A stretch of 64,000 bases of DNA, from NCBI GenBank assembly GCA_037576195.1, contig CM075101.1:53568001-53632000 (forward strand). The letters are read 5' to 3'. Below, in pieces: positions 28,150-39,045 of this stretch. Position numbers and translations under genes: made by a program. The stretch is from Phytoseiulus persimilis (lineage: Eukaryota > Arthropoda > Arachnida > Mesostigmata > Phytoseiidae). The notes under the pieces were generated by a model. It was not told the DNA's origin, did no database searches, and worked only from the letters and a program-made list of their open reading frames with translations. How positions within the stretch are numbered: the first letter of the stretch is position 1; each line of letters opens with the position of its first letter.

Positions 28150-28757
28150 TCATCGGATCGATACTGGGAACGACGTTTTTTCGGTTAGGTCTGAAGAACT
28201 TTTCAAACGTAGCATTGCTCCACAATAAGAAGATTGGGCCGATACATATATTTCCTTGTCACGTATCCAACCCTGGTCGACCAGTTCCATCAGGAGGCGC
28301 TTTGAAAAAAAGCAACGCCTTGCACCTAAAGGACTCATCCCAATATTACCTGCAAGGCGGTGCTCGAAACACAGTGACTAGTTGGCAGCAGCGAGGAAAA
28401 CAAGATGAAGATCGGGGGCCAATCCGAAGAAGTCGGTTCGTTTGGCAGGTGCAGATGCTGGGGCAATAGTGGGGAGAAACTCATCCAGCTCGAATGACTG
28501 ATAAGCAAGGTACCATGCTGTGGATAGTCATCGCTTGAGATATGGCGAACGACTCGATTTTCGACGCGTCGGACGGCCGCCTCATATGAGGGGCAACGGT
28601 GCGCCAATGGAGCCCCAAGGAGGACCAGGAATCTCTCAGCGAGATCTTTTGCGATGATGGCTGGAGACGATTCAATCGTTCTGAATAATGGGCATTTTCC
28701 ATCGGGAATTTTCAGCTCCCGGATATGACCGTCCCTTATCCTGCATTTACAAAACAT
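28150..28757 (-). CDS. Possible two-exon gene fragment, function unknown
   Basis: A 3' exon candidate at 28299-28150 follows a pyrimidine-rich acceptor (ctttttttcaaag) and encodes 49 residues beginning RLLMELVDQGWIRDKEIYVS before a stop. An upstream open frame ends at 28350 with a gtaata donor in matching phase. I do not recognise the product. The first exon's start is not defined, and part of the upstream frame may be intron. Confidence 0.25.
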
Positions 28758-29534
28758 TCAATTCCATTCTTTTTTCTCATACACATGTGAGCACACAGCA
28801 AGCGTTTTTCTCAATTTTTGATAGATGTTTCGTCTGGCCCAGCACATGAGCAATCGCAAGGTGAACGACACAACATTTCATGATTCGATCATCCATTGGT
28901 GGTGTGTTGTCGCTGACCGCGACTCGTGGTGACTTTATCGCTCCATGATAGCCTAAGGCTATCGAGAAAATCTCCTTGACAAAAAAGATGAGATTAGCGC
29001 TGACCTCGCGAATATGCTTGGTGCGACTCTTGGACAGGAGGGCGGGGGATCGTTAAGCTCAGATGAAGGAGCCGAGAGGACAAACACGGGACTTGTTTTC
29101 TCTGCCATCAGGATTCAGCTCCTATCTGAGCTGCACTCAAGCCTCCACGGCCCCGGCACACGAAGAGCGATATTCTCTCGTCTTTGAGTAGCATTCACAC
29201 AAGCGATCTCTTAGGACGGAGCTGTGACTTCCTGCATCTGTACAAACTGCCGCTCAGCGCGCTCTTCTGAGACACTTGGGATGAGGTTCTCCGGAGAATT
29301 CCCGATAGATGAATGCGGTGAGAGTCGGGGAGCCTCGGTGGAAACACCCCATGATTCCAACGTCATCGACAAAAATTATAGAAACCGCAGCTCCAGGCGC
29401 GCCTGTCGGACGATTCGGGCTGAGCTTTGAGCAGTGTCCTTGCTCCTGCACGTTGAGATGTATACTGCGAACCGTCGAATATGCACTTATATTATTCTGA
29501 ATTTCTGCATGCTCTACGGGGGAGGGGGGCGTTC

Positions 29535-29573
29535 GGGAATTTTCGAGCCGGTTTCTGTTTCCGCCGTAACTTT
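29535..29573 (+). repeat. Dispersed repeat copy C
   Basis: This is a diverged copy of the element at 18,886 and 19,278, with GGGAATTTTCGAG, a T-rich middle and GCCGTAACTTT. It lies about 10 kb from the other copies. Confidence 0.4.
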
Positions 29574-29726
29574 GTCAAAGGAGGAAACCAAAGAGTGGAC
29601 GATAGGAGATTCAAAGGCGATCATCTTGATTCGTTATTGTAGTAGACCTGCTAGAAAACCGATTGCAGTTACCTTGAGGCCCTGCCACTCTGTTGATGTC
29701 GTGATCCTCCATTGAATTTCCGCTAG

Positions 29727-29959
29727 AGGTGTCGGGGCCAAGACGTGGGCCCTCAATGATGCCCGACATATATGGGAATCGATCTGTGAAAATTGATGCG
29801 GACCACTCATATTTCGCGGAATTCCCCGAGTGCGGGGTATCGTGCAAGCGGGACCGACCCAAACAGCTCGCGATCTCGAACGTTTGCGTGTTTTCCAGCA
29901 CAACATTACACATCATTCCTCCGGAAACCGAAACCACCTTCAAGATCAACTTGACTTGA
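29727..29959 (+). CDS. Possible terminal exon, function unknown
   Basis: After an acceptor (gaatttccgctag) one frame is open for 76 codons to a TGA, with a plausible globular composition including FAEFPECGVSCKRD. The opposite strand also carries an open frame here, so coding status is uncertain. No upstream exon could be joined. Confidence 0.22.
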
Positions 29960-32900
29960 ATATCCCTCAATGTCTCTGATTGGTTGTTTTTTGCCGCTCC
30001 CGCTTTACATAATAGCGGCTCAGAGAGTTCTACGAGTTCAGTCACTGACACTCATTGAGCCTACGCTTCGTGCGTTGCGGCGAGCATCATGTGCCGGGCG
30101 AGCGGCTGTGTAGCTGCCTGTTGGTCTGACACCGCATTCCTCTGGCCTTCTCTCCACTTCCCTAGGTCTCAGTAGCCTAACTGGTCAAGTACGCCGCAGC
30201 AGGAGGTACAGCTCTGTTGATTTTCTCGGACGCCAGCAGCAACAATTTTTTCGTTTGCTGAGACATTTCTCGACATACTTTGTGCGAGTAACCTCTTTAT
30301 GCGCTTTGAGTGAAATTACATTCCGGCACCTTGAATCGATCAAGAGCCCGGATACCGCGCTCTGATTCGCCTCTCCGGAATCGAACACTTCTTCGATCGA
30401 TTGACATCATGTCGACGTCGTCATCGAATCTGTCGCGGACTTTCAGTGTCAGGAATAAATCAACCAGAAGTTCTTCGCCTGTGGAGAGCCTCCTTCGCCG
30501 GACTAGGTGAGAGAACCTTTTTGGAGTTGGTTCAAAAAAGGAGAAAGTTGTAAACTGCTCAGAACTCTTTCCAATAGCGTCCGAGGCAATGATTAACGCT
30601 AAGTTCCGCCGAGAATGGGTGAACCTGAACAACGTCCAACTTTCACAGGAGCGTTCGCCTGACGAAAAAAGAGCGGGAGGACGAAATCAAGATTCCATCC
30701 AGAACTCCTCGGATCTTCGAAACTCCAGTCAGATTAATAACTCAATCGTCGCTGAATCTCTCGCTGCCAAAACTTTATTCGAGGTAATGCGTAATTCGCA
30801 TGCACCGCGGAACCGATCTCGTCCGGATCAAAACCGATCCGAAGCTCATGTCAGACATGTATTGTTTCCAGGAACACCACTGCACACGGGGTACAATCGA
30901 GGGAGCGGAGTGTGTCTCCTCCGGCTCTCGATGCTCAGCTGTGGAGGAGCAGATCAGTCAGTATCATGCTTGTCCCAGGTTTTCCCTCTGAAACTGTGGT
31001 AATTCGAGTCGAATGCAGGAGTGATCAAGACGCACAAGCGTATCCCCATTACAGGTTCGTAGGTCCAGGAGACCCAACGTCACGGCTAGGAACGTTCACT
31101 TCCACGTCACGTCGTGTACTCGATGTCTCTCAAGAGGCACCGTTCAGTGTTACTGCAACTATGTTTCGAGGTGAGATTCGTCGTATGGAATGGAAATCAC
31201 CTCATGAATTATTCCGGTGTACTGAGAAACGATCCATGAGATCTAGCTCCGAGATTCCCCATCAGATTGACAACGGACTTCTTCACGTTGGCTTCTTCAT
31301 ACCCCCGTCTTCCGGAGGCGCACACCACATCCAGATACACATCCTCGACGTTGAGGTGAGCTGTTCCTCGTAGAAGAGGTGAAGAGGAGCCATTCACTGT
31401 TACGAGAGCGACGAACGTTGGGCTGAATAATATTTGATAACTTGGAGAATCCCAAACATCTGGATACCTTCCGATTCAAGCCGGAGATCCCCTTCGATGA
31501 CGTCGATGTCCAGTCTCTCGCAAGCTTACGGCGGTTACTACGATAGAAGATCCACGAGCCTACCGCGACGATCGTCCACCATGGTGAATCGTGTGGGGCT
31601 ACTCTACTGAACAGTCGGACATATGTAGTGGCGAATACACATAGTTGCGTTTCAGCTCGATTTCAGGATCCACGATTGCTATGCATTGGATAGCTCAAAT
31701 ATGAATGCACTCCAGTCGGATCATCGATCTGAACAAAGCACCAGGGGTGGCTGTAAATAGGGTACGAAGCATTTCCAGAAATTCCGACTCAAGCCATCAA
31801 TAAAGCGACGGATTCATCTGAAATTCTCGGGAATGTTTCGTAGATAAGGGCGGAGCTGAGAGTTACGAGCAATCACAGTAACGGGGGGTGATGATGAGGT
31901 TAGCGGCGGGAATTTCATCTCTAATCTCCAATCGGAGTGCTCTCTCGAATGGACGGCCACGTTTTGGGAGGGGTGGCGGAATCAGGCGAGATCCCCCTCA
32001 ACCACGAGGAACAATCAATAGAATAGTGATTGCTTATGAGCGGACACCGTCTGATAGACGGGTATATTTCTGAGGACTGAGAAGCAAGAATTGATTCCCT
32101 CAATTTAGCGAGCAACCGATGGATGATATGTTAGTCACTGAACGCGAGCTCTGTCAAGCCTGCTAGGATGGGTGAGAACGACGCGCTCCTTCGCCAACAT
32201 CATATCTTGACATCTGACGCCGATGACATTCCATCTTCTCTCAGCCTTGGAACTGGAAGGGAAAGTCTCAGACTACCCTTGCAGAGTCGTTCCTCAACGT
32301 GTCAAATACGTATCTCTTCCAAAAGCGCTTCGCTCAAGAGAAAAACGGGGCGATGATTCCTCATACTCCATTTCGCTCTCGCTTCATAAATGATTCCTAA
32401 TGATGTTTTAATGGCGTAGACTTCTTCTGTCGCTGAAGCGACGAGGCCGACTAAAGTTCCCCTTGCAGAGCGAGAACCAGTCTTGTGTCTCGATGAGGGT
32501 TGAAAAATCTCTTACGGTTTTTCCTCACTTTTGTCAGAATTATTTCCACTGAAAGAGCAATAAGAATCCGGTGAATGACGAAAAGAACGAAAAAGACTGG
32601 TCGACGTTGGGTTTCAAAGACCAAACTTGAGCTGCATTCAGCGGTAATTGCTAAATTGCCCTTCTTAGCCAACCGGCGCATTCTTCCAAACTTCCAACCC
32701 GCTGCTTCAAGTGTGGATCTTTCGAACACAACAGCTTTCCCGCGACGGCAACGATCTTGTTCGTTTCCGTTTTCCATGGCTTCCAGGCTTCCATGGCTTA
32801 TGAGAAGCTCGAATGTGAATTGCGCTCGCTTTTCGGAAGTCCAACGGAACTAAGCCACGAGTCCTTCTTCCTTGTTGTGAGTGCAGGAACACATGTTCCC

Positions 32901-34479
32901 TTGTAGCTATTTCCCCCGCTCGAGTACACGGGAATTACATTAGGCTCTAGGGAGCTCTCGGCAACGAAGCAGTGGCTCAAGCGAACTCGACCGCTCACAA
33001 AAATGAGCGGCAAGGCAAGGCCCTCCGACCGAGTGCAGACGAGATCGCGTCCACAAGTGTGCAGTTTTTTTTCGGAATGACGGGAACTGAGATAGTATGA
33101 TAACCAGATGCACCTCCTAGCGTAGGATTCACCGTATTGATGATCGCAGAAACTTTAAAGTTATCAGAAGCCAAACCTACGAGCGGAACGTCAAGGAATG
33201 GAATTCTCACGGGGGACTGGGACGAATATGAAATCATGTTCCGGATGGTCATTTCGATATTTCAGATGACTGCTCCGATCGGTGGAAATGGTTTCCAGGG
33301 TTTCGGAACCCCAGCAGCAAGATTGGGAACGCCGAACGCAGCTGTTCTGGAAGGAACTTCCCACTACTATTCTGACCAATGACGTGAAACCAAAACGTTC
33401 ATACGAGACAGCGAGGAATCGACAAGTATCTTTCGTTAGAGGATCATCCATGGGACTATCGAGAACGCAGTCAACTGATGACATAGCCCGCATTCTTCTG
33501 TGGACATTCTTGAAGATCTCTCGGAGAATACATCACTATGGAGCGAAAGTATCACCTTCGCGAGTAATTCATGACAACAATGAATAGCGGGAGAGTAGGC
33601 ACTACAATTCGCTAAAAGAACGTCATTCACGAGCTCCACTTGATGGAACAGCTAGGCAGCCGAAAGAACCTCGTTAAGTTGGAGGAGCAATTTTCGTTAT
33701 GATATGCGAGGGACCGAAACAAACATGGGCTCCTCCCTGCTACACGAAATAGCAATCAAACTTCATGAAGTTATGAAACGAATTTCTCTATCGACAAAAG
33801 TCGACGTCACCGGTTATTTTCATGAGCGATATATGCTTCGCCAGTGCGTGCTTTGACCTCAGCGGCTCGGAGTGCCCGTTCCTAATAAGTCCTCTTCATC
33901 TGGCTCTTTCTCCGGAATGAGTCTGTGTTTGATGATATTCGAGCGCTCTATGTTGTTCCGTGCACGTCGAACATTGCTTCACGGATGTCCGAAAGGTGAC
34001 CGATTCCTTTGTAAAGGTTCTCTGGTCATACCAGTAGAGTTTCTAGATGGAATAGGGATTCTCGAAGCCCCGAAGTTGTACGCGGCCTCGGATCGGAAAT
34101 TATCGCACATCGACCGAATAAATCGGATTCCGTCCCCAAACTACGGTCTCTGCAACGGAGAAGCGCATACGAGTTGTTGGAGGTTGAGTATCTGGAATAA
34201 GCAGGAAACGAATCTGTAACGGTCGGGAACGGACTCGCGAGGTATCTGGTTCAAAGATCGGGCTCACGACTTCCCGAACGTCCTTGGAGAAATAAAAACT
34301 GTGGATACACTGACGCAATGATGAGAGCGGAAGGCGGTTTTCCAATCGTTCTTGGGCCAGGAGATGAGTTCCCTCGCCTGGAGATTGCGGCTGCCCACTT
34401 GGGTCAGTGCAGTTGGGTATGAGCCCACGGCCGAAATACGCTGCTGTGAATTCGCTCGTTGTGGCACAGTAACACCCCG

Positions 34480-34675
34480 ATTATTTTAACTCATCGATGC
34501 GGAAAACGGTTGAAATAATCGAAAGTCGAAATAATCGAGGTTGGAATAATCGGGGCTGCACTGTATTTCAGGTTGAAATAATCGAGGTTGGAGCCTGACC
34601 GGTTGAAATGATCGAGGTTGGAATCTGAATGGTTGAAATCACCGGGGTTGAAATGATCGAGGTTGCACTGTATTC
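34480..34675. repeat. Minisatellite-like repeat with GGTTGAAATRATCGAGGTTG unit
   Basis: Repeated motifs of about 20 bases (GGTTGAAATAATCGAGG, GGTTGGAATAATCGGGG, GGTTGAAATGATCGAGG) occur about seven times with variable spacers. The spacer GCACTGTATT recurs twice, suggesting a longer duplicated unit of about 100 bases. No coding potential. Confidence 0.75.
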
Positions 34676-35048
34676 TATTCCCTGTTTCTGCGGACGATAA
34701 GCTGAACTCCGCATTTGTGTGCGCAAGCGTAGCTTCCGTCCATGGAGGGTGCGAATCAGAAAGGACGTCGTACCGAGCTCGAATCGAACATCTCTGACCA
34801 AGAGAGAAACGCCTAGTTTCCCTCTCGCCTTGCTCCTGGTGAACGTTGAGATTTGCGATTGTTTGAGAAAAATGCTGGCTCCTGATCGCAACGCTTCAGG
34901 ACGATAATTACCCATGCTTGACTTCCTCTAACGTTTCGTTCGGAGCGGCATTCTCAGTTGTTCGCTGAGTCGCGGAAGGAGGCCGCAGCACAGAGTCTGT
35001 GTGAGGCAGTCTGAGCCGGGCTCCACTGGCGAAGTCGCCGCTGAAGCC

Positions 35049-35576
35049 ATGGGAACTCGCAGCAGCTTGAGCAGAGAGGAGCAGCGTCAGATGTTTTACG
35101 TGGCAACTCAAGATTTTCTCATCATTGAAGACAAGGTGATCGAAACCATCAGAGACCGGACAGCTTATCAGAACATGCTGGTGGTCGTAGCTCCAGAAGA
35201 CCTGGAGCGCACGTGGGTGAATGCTCCTGCAACGGATTTCCAAACGCGCCGAAGAGGATGAGGTCCCATCTCATTCCGGGGATTTGCACGCTGTTGTCAT
35301 GGATGACTCTGTTCGGAAAAGAAGCCGCAGCTGTTCGGCTTCGGCGACCTGGCTAGACAGTCGCGGAACTACTATATGGCGATATGGAGACGAAAGTTCG
35401 ATCGAGGGGTCCACAAGTATCAGAGATTATCGACGGAGCGTAATTCGGCTATTACGGAATCTCTTCTCCAGTATCGTCGATACTCGATGGGCGATAGGCG
35501 GATGAGAGCTAGCATGCAGGAATCTGATACAAAGGTTCGGTTCAGAGCAAAAAACTCGCAAAAAGACATGAAATAA
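35049..35576 (+). CDS. Unrecognised small protein, two exons (about 137-140 aa)
   Basis: The ATG at 35049 has a favourable context (GCCATGG). The first exon encodes 56 residues and ends after LERTW at a gtgaat donor (35216). The second runs to TAA at 35574-35576, starting at either 35322 or 35331; both acceptors keep frame. The first half is acidic and helical-looking (VATQDFLIIEDKVIETIRDR). The second half is very basic, with FGFGDLARQSRNYYM, IWRRKFDRG and an Arg/Lys-rich tail ending NSQKDMK. No signal peptide or membrane segment is visible. I do not recognise the family; a nucleic-acid or ribosome-associated role would be a guess from charge alone. The antisense strand is also open over part of exon 1. 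Confidence 0.5.
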
Positions 35577-36753
35577 CCGTGCAGAATTCATCGGAGAGAT
35601 CCTCATTGAGATCGAAGATGCAACCAGTGAGTAGGCTCGCAAAAACTTAAGCAGGGAGCCCGGAGCCTTGCCGTCCAGCAACTCGTTTCAAAGAGGATTC
35701 GAGCAGCTCCGCCATTCGCGGTATCTGTCAGATATTGTCCCGAACCCGATTTGGCCGGTAGTGAGGGTGGATATGAAGCAGAGCAGTGTAGATCCCGTTC
35801 TTCGTTTAGATTAGTAGAGGTATGGGCTGATCCAGTGCGTAAATTCTCTCTAGAATGCGCAAACGGGAGGGAATTTCAAGTCAGCCTGAACCAGACACTT
35901 TTTGCAACGAGTACTCCAGAACCGATCGGAAGTAGATCCACCATCACTCTCAACTCCAGGTTCGTCGGGGCTTCAAAGTTTTGAGGGAATTTCCACAACG
36001 ATTCCTCTGGAACGAATTCAGAGGATTCGCGACACGGGGTTTTCAGGGCACTCTGAGTAATACTAACATAGGGATTCGCATTGAGATTAGGGGTCGAGAA
36101 AATACATTTTCCATCTACGACCGCCTCCTCTCGGGGTTTACCGCCGGTTCAGAACCAGAATGGACGGGATTCTCTCTCTGGGCGCTGAAACAATCTCTGT
36201 GACTCAACTTTAACGTCGAATTGGAAAGACTCGGCGGAGATAGCGGAAGACGAGGTTCGGGAGTTCTAAACCCGCTTCCTGCCGGTTTCTCCGTCAGGGG
36301 CAGTCAGTTTCAATGCTGGTTTCTAGTGAAGATTGGCGGGGAACACGGGCGGAATCATTCTCAGGAATCCCCGCAAGAAATAGTTCCGGGCCACAAGTAG
36401 ACATTCTCGGATCTCTAAAATTCATTCTCTGGTCAGAAAGTAATTTCCGAGTCGGAATTTATATTTGTGTTTTCAAACCAAAAGGGACTGGATCACATGA
36501 TGAGGACACAACAAACTACAGGATGTACCTGTCGAAGTCGGAGGGGTGTTATAAAAGCACAACTTTCGCAATGGAACGACGCCTCATTATTATCGGAGGG
36601 ATTGCACGAGTCTGAATGGATCAAGTCATGTTCTGGAGTGCCTGCGTATAGGTGCAGCGCCCCATTCGTTAAAGAGGCGAGCTCAAGAATCACCTTATCA
36701 CTCTCCGTTTTAAACTTGAATGCTCAGAGTATTTCGACATTTCGCTCGATATT
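35577..36753. other. Intergenic, nothing recognised
   Basis: Only short overlapping open frames are present between the unknown small gene and the 3' end of GPN3. This should include the GPN3 3' untranslated region. Confidence 0.5.
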
Positions 36754-38200
36754 CTAATCCTCGGCGTCAGGCTCCTCAAATTCCGCCGTTTTGACGTCCA
36801 GATCCTCGCCGTACTGGATTGCATTGTCGATCAACATCAAAGTGTCGGCAACAGACTCCTCGTTCTTGATGTTAAGCGGAATGAACCTGACGAGCGAGAA
36901 GTCATCAACAACTTTGGCCACCGAACGCGAGAGTGCTTCGAACCTCTGAAAGTTTTTTGAACGCTTCAAATTATTCCCAACACTCCCTGAAGTTGATCTC
37001 TGACTGAATTGCACCATCTTCGCGACTAAGATATCCGAAGAAGCTGAGACGAAATTTTGCTCACTGGATTCGAATGCGCCTCCATGCTGTCGTCAAGAAG
37101 TGCCTGAGCATCACTGTCCACGAATTCACCGATACGCCGACGGCCCGCTGCGTTCAGGAGATCCATTTTTGTGAGGACGCAGACGTAAGGGATCTCTAGA
37201 TTCACCATGGAGCTCAACGCGGAGAACACTCCGGAGAAAAACTTGTGAGTTTCAATCATGAATTGCGATTCTATCAAATACACGCCGCAGACTCTGGGGG
37301 TAGAGAACGTTTGTCTGAGATTCCATGGCTCAACACTTTGCCGATGTTTCTCCATCTTTTCCAATATCGTCATAGTTTGAGAATGAGGTTAGAATGAGAA
37401 CAGACAGATGGAACAAGCCGGCATTCTGCTTTGATAATAAATGTATCTTGCCTAAAATCCATGTGATGAAGCATTTCTGTGAATCGCTTCATGACATCGA
37501 GATGCGTGTAGAGTTCTATTTGACCGGGACAGTCGAAAATGAAGTAATCATCATCCGGCGAATCTGCCAACTGTTCCTCCATCCACTCGGTGTTCCTGAA
37601 AAAAAAACCTGGAGATAGTAGACGAAAGCAAGCTCATCCTGCAAGTGATTCCTGATCTCCTCGTTCCTCCGGCTCACCTGATTAGGTATTCAAGGCAGAA
37701 AACCAGAGCGCCATTCGGGCCCAGTTTCAAGTCCTCTTCCTCCATTACATCATCGACATGGATCAGATCCCTGAGATCGAAGACAGGCGAGTAATCGAAA
37801 TATTCACAAGCAGGATCTGTAAGAACGCGTGATCATAATAATTCTCGTCTCATTCTATAACCCAACTTCATGTTATTGTGGCCACTAGGTCTCGGTGAGA
37901 TACCACAGGGAGTTTTGTTCGCGCCGAAGCGGTGCGGTGGAACTGGATTCTACTATTGTATTTGTTGAGAGCATCAGCGGGGATTCGAACGGAAGCGAGT
38001 GAAGGGTACGAGGAGGGTGGACATACAATGATGTCTCCAGGATAGGTGAGTTGAAACCTCGGAGAGACACACACACTATATTTACCTAGGTTCACGACGT
38101 TGACTGTTCGCTTCGAAACTTCAGCGTGTTTTGCCATCGTTGAACAGAAAGTCGATTTACCGGATCCTGCGGGACCCATTACGAGCTGTGCGTATCGCAT
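36754..38200 (-). CDS. GPN3: GPN-loop GTPase 3
   Basis: This is a small GTPase of the GPN family that helps RNA polymerase II assembly and nuclear import together with GPN1. Five exons (38200-38086, 37816-37678, 37595-37452, 37293-37065, 36945-36754) give 272 residues; the human protein has 284. Visible motifs are the P-loop GPAGSGKST (residues 9-17), [11 protein letters not shown], the GPN signature in [12 protein letters not shown] (71-73), [12 protein letters not shown], the base-recognition TKMDLL and the C-terminal [10 protein letters not shown]. All phases agree. Intron 3 begins with GC (AG/gcaaga) and ends cccccag; only this junction gives the conserved reading FRVCGVYLI. The start is the first ATG, directly before the family's N-terminal RYAQLVMGP. 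The gene is divergent from USP8 with 845 bases between start codons. The tail after the last helix is short and acidic. Confidence 0.95.
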
Positions 38201-39045
38201 TGTCACTCGGTGGAGTCTCCAATTCGTGATCAAAAACTAACGAGGGCTCGGCTCTAACAAAATCTGAGCGCTCTCCATCGGTGTGCGACAGCGCGGGTCG
38301 TACTCGTATCCAATCACTGGCTTTGTGGTGCACCTGTGGAACCTTTGTGGTACGTCGTAATTTCTGATCGAGATTGGAAACCGAGAGACAAGACCGCTCC
38401 AGACCGCTCATTTAAGCCTATGTGGGCAGTAAACCTGAGCGGAACGACAATTGTGATGAAATGGGCATCGATATGGAGAACTAGGACCATCCTTGGAATT
38501 AATTGATACCAAATCTGATGGAGAAAACATCAACAAAGTCCACGCACTGTTCGATGCCTGCTCTCTGTAGACAGACTGTTTTCCCTCCGAAGCATGAAAC
38601 TGTGCTGATCAATCGACAGTCGAGAGGGGCGATCTGTCTCGCGGTCCAAGTTATCTCCGGATTGAGCAGTCTAGTCCTATGATTGATTCGCGTGGATCGA
38701 CCCACAGTTGCGAAACCGAAAGATCTTCATTTTTGGAGTACAGGTATGGATTTGTTCTGCTCGACGTATTCGAACTTTCGAGCTTTTCCTCACGACTCAA
38801 TCCATGACTGTCAGCCATGAACCCCCTTCTCTCTCTATTTCGCTGGTCACTTGCCGTCAGCTTCCCAGAAGTTCTCGTTTCGGGGATCGGTTACTCGTAT
38901 ACCGGGAGGAACGACAGACACATTGAGCGACATGCTGAAAAGTTTTTTGGCGGCGTGTGAAAGTTCGTATTGTACTCGTTGAGCTGCCATCACGTCAAAC
39001 TTGATTTGAACATCATGTATTTTCTAGGTGTCCCATGACGCGAGA
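38201..39045. promoter_or_regulatory. Divergent intergenic region between GPN3 and USP8
   Basis: The start codons of two housekeeping genes point away from each other across 845 bases, so both promoters must lie here. A tttctag acceptor just before 39,028 indicates that USP8 has at least one untranslated upstream exon. No unambiguous TATA element was identified. Confidence 0.6.

Larger units (their letters stand above)
27545..35048. other. Sparse region with weak exon candidates and repeats
   Basis: No protein family is recognised over these 7.5 kb. Phase-consistent exon candidates at 28.15-28.76 kb (minus) and 29.73-29.96 kb (plus) are listed separately. A further copy of the dispersed repeat lies at 29.53 kb and a minisatellite at 34.5 kb. 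Other open frames at 30.3-31.4, 32.2 and 33.0-34.3 kb could hide exons but do not chain convincingly. Confidence 0.45.
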
